From Pseudomonadota bacterium (GTDB lineage Bacteria; Desulfobacterota; Binatia; Binatales; Binataceae), in contig JAJPIL010000009.1 of the NCBI GenBank assembly GCA_021324755.1, positions 113,109-177,108 of the forward strand: a stretch of DNA of 64,000 nucleotides. Reading direction: 5' to 3'. Below are positions 35,369 through 44,605 of this stretch, in pieces. The notes beneath the pieces were generated by a model. That model ran no database searches, was not told the DNA's origin, and saw nothing but the letters and a program-made list of their open reading frames with translations. The number at the start of each line of letters is the position of its first letter. Position 1 is the stretch's first letter. Position numbers and translations under genes: made by a program.

Positions 35369-35569
35369 CTAGCCGTTGTGCTCTAAGTTACGCTCGCAAA
35401 CAAGCTCGCTCACCAAGGCCTGGGTCACTGCTCGATTCTGCGCGACGCTTCGATCAGGAAACTCCCTCTCGGCTGTCGGCTTACCTGCTGCGAAAAAGAC
35501 CCATCCAGAAGCTCCTTCGATCCGGTAGCCACTTGCTTTATGGTTTGTCGGCGGTACGAAAAAAGCCAA
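35369..35569 (-). CDS. Possible small protein between dapF and dapA
   Basis: A 66-residue frame starting with TTG, 57 bases after dapF and 17 bases before dapA. Spacing on both sides and a normal composition (SGYRIEGASGWVFFAAGKP, then SVAQNRAVTQALVSELV) suit an operon member. There is no clear ribosome-binding site and I recognise no family, so this is tentative. Confidence 0.35.
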   Translation of the reverse strand: MAFFVPPTNHKASGYRIEGASGWVFFAAGKPTAEREFPDRSVAQNRAVTQALVSELVCERNLEHNG

Positions 35570-35626
35570 TCCACGGCGCGAAAACCGCTTTGAAATTTCT
35601 CACCTATAACAAGCCAAAGCTCAGGG

Positions 35627-36517
35627 CTACGCAGCTACCAGCTCATTATCCATGACGTCGACCTCGCCGCGAAAGACCTCGATCGCCTCTCCGGTCATCA
35701 GCACATGATCTTTGAGTTCGCCGTCCTCACACCATTCGATTTCGAGCTTCCCGCCCGGCAACTCTACTGTTGCCCTGCGTTGCGCGCGACCAGCCAGCGC
35801 CGCCGCTACAAGCGCGGCGCACGCTCCCGTACCGCAGGCTAAAGTTTCGCCTGAGCCTCGCTCCCACACTCGCAGCTTTAGGCGGTCGGGTCCACACACT
35901 TTCACAAACTCCGTGTTCACGCCTCGTGGGAAGAACGGATGGCGCTCGAATTGGCGACCGATGCGCGCAAATTCGCTCTCCGAGAGCGCGAAAATCGCAT
36001 CGTCGTCGACAAAGACCACGGCGTGCGGATTACCCATCGACACCGCAGTGACGCGGCTTGGAACTCCCTCGATTCCTAAGTCATAGTCCACGACCTGCCC
36101 GTCCGCTTTGGCCGGAATTTTTCGTGCTTCTAGGATGGGTTGTCCCATGTCGACCGTAACCGAGGTAATCGCGCCGTCGCCGGAAAAATTAAGCTTGACC
36201 GTTTTCACTCCGGCGTCGGTTTCGACCGAAATCGGGCTTTTGCGCGCGATCCCGCTTTGGTAGGCAAGCCGCGCAACGCACCGTATACCGTTGCCACACA
36301 TCTCGGCACGGCTTCCGTCTGCGTTGTAGATCTCCATTCGCAAATCGGCGACTTTCGAAGGCAAAAGAAGAATAAGCCCATCGGCGCCAATTCCAAAGCG
36401 CCGATTTGAAAGGCGACGGGCAAGGCGCTCTGGGTCGGCAAGCCTAAAATCGAAGGCAGCGACGTATATGTAATCGTTGCCGCATCCGTGCATTTTGACA
36501 AATTTAAGCGTTGCCAT
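35627..36517 (-). CDS. dapF: Diaminopimelate epimerase
   Basis: 296 residues. It interconverts LL- and meso-diaminopimelate, the direct precursor of lysine and a peptidoglycan component. The N-terminal KMHGCGNDYIYVAAF is typical. The two catalytic cysteines are in YNADGSRAEMCGNGIRCVA and ERGSGETLACGTGACAALVAA, so both are intact. Slightly longer than E. coli DapF (274). It starts 27 bases after lysA, as in many dap clusters. Confidence 0.97.
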   Translation of the reverse strand: MATLKFVKMHGCGNDYIYVAAFDFRLADPERLARRLSNRRFGIGADGLILLLPSKVADLRMEIYNADGSRAEMCGNGIRCVARLAYQSGIARKSPISVETDAGVKTVKLNFSGDGAITSVTVDMGQPILEARKIPAKADGQVVDYDLGIEGVPSRVTAVSMGNPHAVVFVDDDAIFALSESEFARIGRQFERHPFFPRGVNTEFVKVCGPDRLKLRVWERGSGETLACGTGACAALVAAALAGRAQRRATVELPGGKLEIEWCEDGELKDHVLMTGEAIEVFRGEVDVMDNELVAA

Positions 36518-36544
36518 CGGCTTCGTACCGCGGAAGGTGCCGAG

Positions 36545-37804
36545 CTACTCAGGGCTTAAATCCACAAGCCTTTCTCCGCGCATCAAGTCCTCGACCGTTT
36601 CCCGCTGCCGCACGACATACCAACGGTTTCCATCGACAATTACCTCGGCTGGCCGCGGACGGCTGTTGTAGTTCGAAGCCATCACGAAGCCATACGCCCC
36701 AGCGCCCATCACCGCCAGTAAATCACCGGCTTGCGGCAGAGGCAAAAGGCGGTCGCGGGCGAGAAAATCGCCGCTTTCGCATATCGGACCTACCACGTCA
36801 GCAACGACCAACGGGGCCGAGGCGCGCTGCTCAACTGGCCAAATCGCATGATAGGCATCGTACAGAGACGGCCGAATAAGGTCATTCATGGCGCTGTCCA
36901 CCACGATAAAGCGCTTGACGTCGGTATCTTTGACGTACAGCACCCGAGTGAGCAGCACTCCCGCGTTGCCAACAATAACCCGTCCTGGCTCTGCAATGAG
37001 CGTAAGCTTCAACTCGCGCAATGGCTCCACAATAGCCCGAGCGTAGTCGGCCAGGTCAAAGAACTCGTCGTCATAGCGTATACCCACACCGCCGCCGAGG
37101 TCCAGGTACTTGAGTTCAAAGCCTCTGGCCCGCAGTTTCAAAACTATATCGATCAATTTTTCGCCAGCCTCGCGGAACGGGCGCGCTTCGGTAATCTGTG
37201 AGCCTATGTGGGTGCTCAGGCCAACGACTTCGAGGCTGTCCAATTTGCGCGCTTGCTCGTAGTAATCGAGAATCTGAACTAACGGGACGCCGAACTTGCT
37301 TGTCCGATGGCCAGTGGAGATGTGGGGATGGGTGCCAGGGTCGAGCGCAGGATTGACGCGCAGGCTTATCGGAGCGCGCGCACCCAGGCTTTGCGCTACC
37401 TCGGCGATGGCGTAAAGTTCGGGCAACGACTCGACGTTGAACATAAGAATTCCCGCCTTTAGAGCGGCAGCAATCTCCTCTTTGGTTTTGCCAACGCCGG
37501 AAAAAACGATTTTCTGCGCCTGAGCCCCAGCACGCAGGCAGCGCTCGAGCTCGCCCACCGATACGATGTCGAAACCGGAGCCCATCGCAGCAAAAAGCCT
37601 AAGCACGCTGAGGTTGGACAGCGCTTTAGTGGCAAAACAGATCAGATGGTCTACGCCCGCAAAAACCTGGTCAAACACCTTGAAATGGCGGCGCAAAGTC
37701 GCCGCGCTGTAGACGTAGGTCGGCACGCCCGTGTTGGCCGCGATTTGCTTAAGGGGCACCTCTTCCGCGTAAAGCTCGCCTTGCTTGTATTCGAAGTAAT
37801 GCAT
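36545..37804 (-). CDS. lysA: Diaminopimelate decarboxylase
   Basis: 419 residues from the ATG at 37804 (MHYFEYKQGELYAEEVPL), the normal N-terminus of LysA; the longer open frame to 37942 would add 46 residues with no family match. Fold-type III PLP enzyme: the Schiff-base lysine is in HLICFATKALSNLSVL, the PLP phosphate loop GSGFDIVSVGELE, substrate strand VGLSTHIGSQI, and LDLGGGVGIRY; the C-terminal domain has VVGPICESGDFLARDR with the catalytic cysteine. It removes CO2 from meso-diaminopimelate to give lysine. It lies upstream of dapF in the same direction. Confidence 0.96.
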   Translation of the reverse strand: MHYFEYKQGELYAEEVPLKQIAANTGVPTYVYSAATLRRHFKVFDQVFAGVDHLICFATKALSNLSVLRLFAAMGSGFDIVSVGELERCLRAGAQAQKIVFSGVGKTKEEIAAALKAGILMFNVESLPELYAIAEVAQSLGARAPISLRVNPALDPGTHPHISTGHRTSKFGVPLVQILDYYEQARKLDSLEVVGLSTHIGSQITEARPFREAGEKLIDIVLKLRARGFELKYLDLGGGVGIRYDDEFFDLADYARAIVEPLRELKLTLIAEPGRVIVGNAGVLLTRVLYVKDTDVKRFIVVDSAMNDLIRPSLYDAYHAIWPVEQRASAPLVVADVVGPICESGDFLARDRLLPLPQAGDLLAVMGAGAYGFVMASNYNSRPRPAEVIVDGNRWYVVRQRETVEDLMRGERLVDLSPE

Positions 37805-38053
37805 TGTCGAACGTCGTTTCGTACGAAAATCGTGTTGGAATGTAAGATCCAGCTTTACCTTCTGTGGCTCGGCCGCGCTACATGGTGCGCTCACAAGCGA
37901 GCTCGCGAGCGGCGGATTGCCAAACTTTTCTCGTCTACGCAATCGATTACATCAGTAAGCACCATAGCTAGCTCAAACCAGCTAGCCCAGGCCGCTCGCT
38001 GCTTGACGGGTAATACGAGCTTGCGCAAGAAGCTCGCTTTAAGCGAATGCTGC

Positions 38054-38560
38054 TCATTTCGGCAACGCGGCTCCCGCGCTGGTAAACGGTTTAGCCGAGG
38101 GGACGGAAGTGACCGCTCGGGTTACGGTGACTTCGTTTGACGGAGCACTCTTATCGCCGTCGTCGGTCACCGAAACGATTACATAGCGGTAAGTATGTCC
38201 CACCAGCGTGTTGCGATCGAGATAAGAAAGGGTTCTCGGCTTTTGAATTCGCTCGCGGTCAGGCACAGGGGCTTCGACGTATGGGATTAGGGGGCCTTGG
38301 TCTTCCGCGCGAAGGATAATGAAGTGGTTGAGGTCGCGCATCTCTTTTCCGCTCACGTAATGATCGGGCCTACTGAAAGTAAGTCTGATTCCGTCGGGCT
38401 CCTGGGTTGCGCGCAAGTCGGTGATAGTGGCCGGAATCGCGTCCGGCAGCGGCACTGGGCGAGTCTTATTACCGCATCCGAGGATCGAAAATACCACTAC
38501 GAACAAGAACAAAGACGCCAGGCGCGACCGGCAAACTACCCCGCCTCTGTTCAAGGCCAC
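38054..38560 (-). CDS. Lipoprotein with fibronectin-III-like region
   Basis: 168 residues. A lipoprotein signal peptide, SLFLFVVVFSILGC, puts the lipid-modified cysteine at residue 29, followed by GNKTRPVPLPDAIP. That C-G-x-K-x2-P-x2-P start resembles the tiny LptM lipoprotein next to lysA/dapF in enterics, but here a domain with Fn3-like pattern follows (ITDLRATQEPDGIRLTFSRP ... HTYRYVIVSVTDDGDKSAPSNEVTVT). The gene start overlaps the argH stop by 10 bases, and lysA comes next, so it lies inside an amino-acid synthesis cluster as LptM does. Link to LptM is inference. Confidence 0.75.
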   Translation of the reverse strand: MALNRGGVVCRSRLASLFLFVVVFSILGCGNKTRPVPLPDAIPATITDLRATQEPDGIRLTFSRPDHYVSGKEMRDLNHFIILRAEDQGPLIPYVEAPVPDRERIQKPRTLSYLDRNTLVGHTYRYVIVSVTDDGDKSAPSNEVTVTRAVTSVPSAKPFTSAGAALPK

Positions 38561-39966
38561 AGTTCCTTTCTGAGCTCGGCAAGTCTTCGGCGAACGGTCT
38601 GAGGCGCTGGGCCGCCGACTACTTTGCGTGCGCGTACCGAGCCCTGCGCTGACAGCAGCGCAAGCGCCTGCGGCCCAAACAGCGGAGAGTAGCGTCTTAA
38701 GTCGGCAAGGGTCATATGCTCGGGCTCTCTGGCCTGTGCAAGCGCATCACGTACCATCCGACCAACACACTCGTATGCCTCGCGAAACGGCACCCCGCGC
38801 CGCACCAGGTACTCGGCAAGATCGGTTGCAAGCGCCCATCCGCCCGCCGCCTTATGCATCGCGTCGGTCTTGAACACAAGTTGCGGCCAAAGCTTGGCGC
38901 TGAGAGCTAGCGACGGCTTTAGGGTGTCGAGCGTGTCGAAAACCCGCTCTTTGTCCTCCTGAAGGTCAGAGTTGTACGCAAGCGGAAGTCCTTTGAGCAC
39001 AGTCAACATCGCCTGGAGATTCCCCATCACCCGGCCCGTCTTAGCGCGAATAAGTTCGAGCAAATCGGGGTTCTTTTTCTGCGGCATCATCGAGCTTCCG
39101 CTCGAGAACTCGTCGGGCAGACTGACGAAGCCGAACTCGGCGCTCGACCACATGATCAGTTCCTCGCTCATGCGCGACAGATGCACCATGCAGAGGGCAG
39201 CAGCAGCGAGGAAGTCGATCACGAAGTCGCGGTCAGATACGGCGTCGAGACTATTTTCGCTAACCGTTGGGAAACCCAATTCGCGCGCTACGGCCTGGCG
39301 CTGGATGGGCAAGGTAGTGGCAGCAAGGGCGCCCGAACCAAGCGGCATCACGCGCGCGCTCTCTCGCGCTGCGGCAAAGCGCCGCTGGTCGCGTCCGAAC
39401 ATCTCCACGTAGGCGAGCACGTGATGGGCAAGGGTAACCGGCTGGGCGCGTTGCAGATGGGTATAGCCAGGCATCACGGTTTCAACGTTCTTCTCGGCCA
39501 CGCTAACTAAACTTCGCCGCAGCGCGCGCGTAAGCTCGATTACTTCCTCGAGCTCCTCGCTGAGATAAAGCCGCAGGTCCAAGACGACCTGGTCGTTGCG
39601 CGACCGCGCCGTGTGAAGCTTGCCCGCAACCGGCCCGATTAATTCCCGCAGCCGACGCTCAATCGCCATGTGAATATCCTCGTCGGCTACATCGAAGTGG
39701 AATTTCCCAGCTTCGATCTCTCGCTCGATAGCGCGAAGCCCGCGCTCGATTTTCCGCGCTTCCGCTTGGGAAATTATCCCTGCCTTGGCAAGCATCCTGA
39801 CGTGCGCGGTCGAACCCTTTATATCTTGCCGATAAAGCCGCCTATCGAACGGTAAGGACGCGGTGAACGCTTCCACTTCTGGTAGGCGCGGGCGCTCGAA
39901 GCGGGCCCTCAAAAGATTGTGCTTCCTTGTATTGGAGCTAAAACGCCTTGCTTCCATTCCTACCAC
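38551..39966 (-). CDS. argH: Argininosuccinate lyase
   Basis: 471 residues of the fumarase/aspartase superfamily, splitting argininosuccinate into arginine and fumarate. Motifs: DIKGSTAHVRMLAKAGI, KLHTARSRNDQVVLDLRLYL, GYTHLQRAQPVTLAHHVLAYVEMF with the catalytic histidine, and the signature loop GSSMMPQKKNPDLLELIRAKTGR. The common N-terminal WGGRF is replaced by LLRARFERP, and the true start is uncertain (GTG at 39966 or ATG at 39957). It is separated from the argBDFG cluster by about 2.2 kb and instead precedes the lysine cluster. Confidence 0.95.
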   Translation of the reverse strand: MVGMEARRFSSNTRKHNLLRARFERPRLPEVEAFTASLPFDRRLYRQDIKGSTAHVRMLAKAGIISQAEARKIERGLRAIEREIEAGKFHFDVADEDIHMAIERRLRELIGPVAGKLHTARSRNDQVVLDLRLYLSEELEEVIELTRALRRSLVSVAEKNVETVMPGYTHLQRAQPVTLAHHVLAYVEMFGRDQRRFAAARESARVMPLGSGALAATTLPIQRQAVARELGFPTVSENSLDAVSDRDFVIDFLAAAALCMVHLSRMSEELIMWSSAEFGFVSLPDEFSSGSSMMPQKKNPDLLELIRAKTGRVMGNLQAMLTVLKGLPLAYNSDLQEDKERVFDTLDTLKPSLALSAKLWPQLVFKTDAMHKAAGGWALATDLAEYLVRRGVPFREAYECVGRMVRDALAQAREPEHMTLADLRRYSPLFGPQALALLSAQGSVRARKVVGGPAPQTVRRRLAELRKELWP

Positions 39967-40511
39967 TTACAAGGTCAATAAAAATTCTCAAGCCAGCATG
40001 CGTCGCCCAAGGTTTTCGTCTCCCCATCCGACAATTAAAACTTTCGGCGTTGACCTTCCCCAAAATCCATGTGCACTTTCGATCTCGCTTGTCTTGCCGG
40101 CCTTGCTTGTCTTGCCGGTCACGTGCCACGGGCAAGCCAAAAGCTTGCGGTCACAGTCCCAATCCGTCGAGCTCATAGTCACCGAACGCGCCAATTCAAA
40201 ACATCTTACGCTCCAGAGTCGGAACGTGCGACGCTCACCGCTACGGAAATGTCAAAGTGGCCCTACTTAAGAGTCGAGGCTACTCAACCGAAGTGTCAAG
40301 CTCGGACGTCGAGACCGTCTGTTAGCCGTTAGACAGCGCAGGCGAAGCACGCGACAAACACTTCAATGGATAGCAGCACTCTCGGCATAGACAGCCATTC
40401 GTTAGGGCCACACATTTTTTACGTAAGGCAAGCAAGTGTCTCAAGAGACAAGGCAGATTGCGAACTGGGTAGAGGTTTCGGTAACGGCGAAGCGGTTGAA
40501 ATGAAAGTTCG
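39967..40511. other. Intergenic region with a short direct repeat
   Basis: 545 bases between argH and the M48-like peptidase gene. It contains a 14-base direct repeat, GCTTGTCTTGCCGG at 40087-40100 and again at 40105-40118, period 18. Nothing else is recognisable. Confidence 0.4.
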
Positions 40512-41252
40512 CTATGGATGGTCGGGACTGCCTACACCGATCGCCGACTCTTCGGGCAAACCCAGCTCGGCTCGCCGCCATCCCTGGGCGAACGCTTCAG
40601 CCCGCTGCGCGCTGGTGCCGTGATCGTGCGGTATGCCGGTAAAATCGTCGCCCGTAAGCCGGTAGTAGTCGGTAAGATCGTCAATTCTGATGTTCAAACG
40701 GGAAAGCGTGTAGCCGGCAAACCGATCGGCTTCGAGCTCGCGCTTTACCGGATCGATCTGGAGTCTCTGGGGCGAAAAGTCATCGTGCGCGAGATGCCCC
40801 AGTTCGTGGGCCAAGATCGCGTACAACATAGGCTCGAGCAGGTCGTCCTCTTGTAGCCTGAACCAGTTCGAAAAAAGCGCACGCAATTGCGTCTCGCTAT
40901 ACAAGATGCAACCTCCAGCACGGGCATGAGGGCCAACCGGCCGCACCGACTCGTACACTTGCGCCGAAGCACCAGAAACTCGTTCCAATTCTTCGACTAT
41001 GGCGCGAACCGAATCGCTGGCCGGTCGCGCTTTCTCGCCACAGGCAAGCAGTTCTGCGTCAGAGCCGGACTTGCTCCTGGCTGCGGGGCGAAGGGAGTTG
41101 TCCTCAGGCACGCGCTGGCTCTCTTCTTTCTCAACACTAGTCCCCACGTATTGCCAATCGCCTTGCGCGTGTAGAATCGGCAAAGCACCATACAAGGCTA
41201 ATACAGTTGCGAAAATAATAATCGCGATTCTTTGGCTTCGCCGCCAAATCAT
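40512..41252 (-). CDS. M48-like metallopeptidase, secreted
   Basis: 246 residues. An N-terminal hydrophobic stretch (IAIIIFATVLALYGALPILHAQ) serves as signal peptide or anchor. The zinc site is AILAHELGHLAHDDFSP (HELGH near residue 168) with the third ligand in KRELEADRFAGYTLSRL, the ExxxD arrangement of M48 peptidases. Residues 30-100 are polar and linker-like, including a KSGSDAELLACGEKARPASDSVRAIVEEL segment. The domain is short compared with HtpX or BepA, and no repeats follow. Likely a periplasmic protease of unknown target. It has no close neighbours. Confidence 0.78.
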   Translation of the reverse strand: MIWRRSQRIAIIIFATVLALYGALPILHAQGDWQYVGTSVEKEESQRVPEDNSLRPAARSKSGSDAELLACGEKARPASDSVRAIVEELERVSGASAQVYESVRPVGPHARAGGCILYSETQLRALFSNWFRLQEDDLLEPMLYAILAHELGHLAHDDFSPQRLQIDPVKRELEADRFAGYTLSRLNIRIDDLTDYYRLTGDDFTGIPHDHGTSAQRAEAFAQGWRRAELGLPEESAIGVGSPDHP

Positions 41253-41902
41253 TGATTATCCCGCTTAAAAGTCGCTCTGCTTCAGAATTCCAGCTCCGCA
41301 GCGCATCGGTCATGCAGGCCAGCGCTTCTTAAGCGTACCAGGGTACGCAAAACTTGTGCGCACAAAGCTTAGCGTAGGTGCCCTGCCGGAGCCTCATCTT
41401 GCTGAAAATGCGCACTAAGGCTGGTCATCTACCAGAGGTCGGTTGCGCAAGGAGCGCGCTGTGCGAATCGGCATCAGAGCGGAGGCGAACTTAATTGAGT
41501 TTTTTCGCCTTACGTTACTCGATTTGCGCCGCTACGCCTTTCCAAAACGCTGAGCGGGAAAAGTCGTGCTTTGCGGCCGCTCGAGGAAACACGCGCAGGC
41601 TTGCGGTGACTTTGACGGGGACATAAGCCTGCCACAGTGTCCCAGATACGGGCTGCCTAAATAAACGAAAAGCCTAAATTGTGAGCTCCTTTAGCTTAGG
41701 GCAAAGCTCTCGCTTACGCCTTACACGTCTTGTTTTCGAGCTGGAAGCTTTTTCGCGGACTTCGCTTTTCGAACGAATCACCCCGAATCGTCGAGCACAC
41801 AAAACCGGGGTTACGACTCTCGGCCAAAAAGGCGCCACTCTGAAAGCCTTGCCTCAGGCTTGCCGGCTGGAAGACCGATAGATAAAAGCGCTTTTTAAAA
41901 CC
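41253..41902. other. Long intergenic region, no gene seen
   Basis: 650 bases between the M48-like gene start and a small Cys-rich gene, both minus strand. Short open frames look random. It should hold the M48 promoter. No tRNA, terminator with T-run or repeat was found. Confidence 0.4.
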
Positions 41903-42085
41903 TCACTTCTCTGGCCTGCTTTCGCACCGACATCCTCGCACCACACAGCTGACGATGCCGTTTGGATGGGTGATATGAACATTAAGAAAATGCTGACACT
42001 TCGGACATCGCGCCTCGCTTTTTGCCTCCTTTGCTTGCGATGGTGAAGGGATAGGTCTTGGCCGAAGCGGTACGACTTTGCCCAT
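41903..42085 (-). CDS. Small cysteine-rich (zinc-binding-like) protein
   Basis: About 60 residues from ATG 42085 (a GTG at 42097 is also open). The N-terminal half is proline-rich and basic (KVVPLRPRPIPSPSQ). The C-terminal half has two cysteine groups, RCPKCQHF and SCVVRGCRC, spaced like a small zinc finger or zinc ribbon. It lies 127 bases after argG on the same strand. No known family was recognised, but the cysteine pattern makes a chance frame less likely. Confidence 0.5.
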   Translation of the reverse strand: MGKVVPLRPRPIPSPSQAKEAKSEARCPKCQHFLNVHITHPNGIVSCVVRGCRCESRPEK

Positions 42086-42211
42086 CGTGCCTACCACCCA
42101 AAGTCACGTAGTACGCATCATGAGATTCCAGCTCTAATTGTCGAAGAACAATCCGCACCTGGACTTGGCAGAATTCACAGTAAGCTTCCAGGTAAAGTTT
42201 TCTACCTTCGG

Positions 42212-43426
42212 CTAGGGCTTGCTCGATAGCCTTGAAAGCGCGCGCAGCCTCAAGGCGTTCAGTCTGATAAATCCGTCGGCATCACTGTGTCGATAGCCGC
42301 CTGCCTCATCAAAACTTGCCAGGGCCGGATCGTACAGCGAGCGGCTTGATTTTCTGCCCACGATAGACACTGAACCCTTGTAAAGTTTAAGCCTCGCAAC
42401 GCCTGTCACCCTGCGCTGCATGTGATCGATAAGCGCCTGCAATGCCTCACGTTCCGGGGCGAACCAAAAGCCGTAGTAGACCAGTTCGGCGTACCGTGTC
42501 ATAAGCGAGTCTCGCAGATGGAGCTCTTCGCGATCCAAGGTGAGTTGCTCGACCGCGCGATGGGCATGCATCAGAAGCGTCACGCCCGGGCTCTCGTAAA
42601 CGCCGCGCGACTTTATACCGACAAAGCGATTTTCCACCAGATCGACCCGGCCGACACCATGTGCACCAGCGATTTTATTGGCATAGGCGATAAGCTCGGC
42701 GGGCGTCATCCGCTTGCCGTTAATCGCCACCGGGTCGCCGGCTTCGTACTCGACCTCGACGTACTCAGGTTCGTCCGGCGCATCTTCGGGCGCAACCGTC
42801 ATGCGAAACATAGCGGGGTCTGGCTCGCGCCACGGATCTTCGAGAATGCCTCCTTCGTAGCTGACATGAAGCAAATTCCGATCGGTCGAGTAAGGCTTTT
42901 CCGGACTGACCGGCACAGGTATTCCTCTTTCGTTAGCGTAAGCGATAAGGTCTTGGCGGCTTTGAAACCTCCAATCTGGATGGCGCCACGGAGCGACAAC
43001 CTTAAGGTCCGGAGCAAGCCGAGCAAAAGCCAGCTCGAAGCGAACCTGGTCGTTTCCCTTGCCGGTAGCTCCGTGCCCAACTGCGTCGGCGCCTTCGCGC
43101 CGTGCCACCTCCACTTGACGTTTTGCTATGACCGGGCGGGCGATGGACGTCCCGAGCAAGTAGTAGCCTTCGTATACTGCGCCGCACCGAAGCATCGGAA
43201 AGACAAATTCGCGCGCAAACTCCTCGCGTAGGTCTTCGAGGCAGAATTTGCTGGCGCCGGTGCGCAAAGCTTTCTCCTCGAGCCCCGATAGTTCTTCGGC
43301 TTGTCCGATATCGGCGCAAAAAGCGATCACTTCGCACCCATAGTATTCCTTTATCCAGCGCAAAATGACCGAGGTATCCAGCCCTCCTGAATAGGCCAGC
43401 ACCAATCTCCTAATTTTTTCTTTCAT
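42212..43426 (-). CDS. argG: Argininosuccinate synthase
   Basis: 404 residues, joining citrulline and aspartate with ATP. The N-type ATP pyrophosphatase loop [16 protein letters not shown] is at residues 9-24. Further motifs: [77 protein letters not shown] and [22 protein letters not shown]. Length is typical of the class I form. It follows argF by 173 bases in the cluster argB-argD-argF-argG. Confidence 0.97.
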   Translation of the reverse strand: MKEKIRRLVLAYSGGLDTSVILRWIKEYYGCEVIAFCADIGQAEELSGLEEKALRTGASKFCLEDLREEFAREFVFPMLRCGAVYEGYYLLGTSIARPVIAKRQVEVARREGADAVGHGATGKGNDQVRFELAFARLAPDLKVVAPWRHPDWRFQSRQDLIAYANERGIPVPVSPEKPYSTDRNLLHVSYEGGILEDPWREPDPAMFRMTVAPEDAPDEPEYVEVEYEAGDPVAINGKRMTPAELIAYANKIAGAHGVGRVDLVENRFVGIKSRGVYESPGVTLLMHAHRAVEQLTLDREELHLRDSLMTRYAELVYYGFWFAPEREALQALIDHMQRRVTGVARLKLYKGSVSIVGRKSSRSLYDPALASFDEAGGYRHSDADGFIRLNALRLRALSRLSSKP

Positions 43427-43599
43427 CTTCCATCCGCCTGAACCTTTAGCTCGAACCTAAATCGCGCCAGCACCGCAGCCACCTCTGCTGCTCTTGAACC
43501 ATCCCTGGCAACTACACAGTTAGAGACCCGATTTTTACTGCGAACCAAACGCCCACTTGCCTCATTCCATATCCGAGTCGCGCACGAGGGATGCCGCGC

Positions 43600-44526
43600 T
43601 TATTCGTTCAAAATCTCTGGCCTCAACAGCCATAGGAGGAGCGCCTTTTGCGCATGCAGACGGTTTTCGGCCTGATCCAGCACGATCGAGTTCGGTCCGT
43701 CGATTACGTCGTCGGTGATTTCTTCGCCGCGATGGGCGGGCAAGCAATGCATCACCAGGACGGTAGCCTTGGCGTGCTTCAGAAGTTCGCGGTTGACCTG
43801 AAATGCGCGAAAATCGCGCCTTCGCTTTTCCGCTTCATCCTCTTGCCCCATCGACACCCACGCGTCGGTGTACACCACGTCGGCGTCGTTCACCGCAACG
43901 ATCGGATCATTGACCAGCAAAGCTCTCGGGTTACGCTGCAGGCGCTCGCGAAATTCGCCCTTGGGCTCGTAGCCCTGAGGGCAAGCCATCCGAAGTTCAA
44001 AGCCGACCAGCTCCGACGCTTCGATCCAAGAGTTAGCTAGGTTGAAGCCGTCGCCTACGAAAGCTACCCTGAGCTTTTTTAAATTACCGAAGCGCTCATA
44101 CAGGGTAAGCAGGTCAGCCAAAAGTTGGCACGGATGGAGCGTATCGGTCAGCCCGTTTATCACCGGTACGTCAGCTTCGCGCGCCATGTCAAGGCATGTG
44201 GAATGAGCGAAAGTCCGAATCATGATTGCGTCGACCCATCGCGACAGGTTGCGAGCAACATCCTTGACCGCTTCGCGTCGCCCCAACCCGACCTCTTGCG
44301 GGCCAAGATAAATCGCGTGTCCTCCGAGCTGCGCCATGCCGGTCTCAAAGGTGATCCGAGTGCGCAACGAAGGCTTCTCAAAGATCATCGCCAACGTCTT
44401 GCCGCGCAAGTAAGGATGGTCGAAGCCGTAGAGTAAGTCTCTTTTAAGGCGACTGGCCAGCTTCAAAAGCTTTTCGAGCTCGTCTAAAGTAAGTGAGCTA
44501 AGCTCGATGAAATCGCGCTTCATCAC
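43600..44526 (-). CDS. argF: Ornithine carbamoyltransferase
   Basis: 308 residues. Carbamoyl-phosphate binding motif FEKPSLRTRITFETGMAQLGG (STRT variant SLRT) near residue 50, HSTCLDMAREADVPVINGLTDTLHPCQLLADLLTLYE with the HPCQ motif, VAFVGDGFNLANSWIEAS and the ornithine-binding loop VLVMHCLPAHRGEEITDDV. It makes citrulline for ArgG. Start at ATG ATG; the first is taken. It is 79 bases downstream of argD. Confidence 0.96.
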   Translation of the reverse strand: MMKRDFIELSSLTLDELEKLLKLASRLKRDLLYGFDHPYLRGKTLAMIFEKPSLRTRITFETGMAQLGGHAIYLGPQEVGLGRREAVKDVARNLSRWVDAIMIRTFAHSTCLDMAREADVPVINGLTDTLHPCQLLADLLTLYERFGNLKKLRVAFVGDGFNLANSWIEASELVGFELRMACPQGYEPKGEFRERLQRNPRALLVNDPIVAVNDADVVYTDAWVSMGQEDEAEKRRRDFRAFQVNRELLKHAKATVLVMHCLPAHRGEEITDDVIDGPNSIVLDQAENRLHAQKALLLWLLRPEILNE

Positions 44527-44605
44527 TAAAATACAGTCCCTACGACGGGTGCTGCGCCTTTTGCTTAGACCTCTGTGGCACCGGTCGGTTTAAACTTGTG
44601 TGGGG

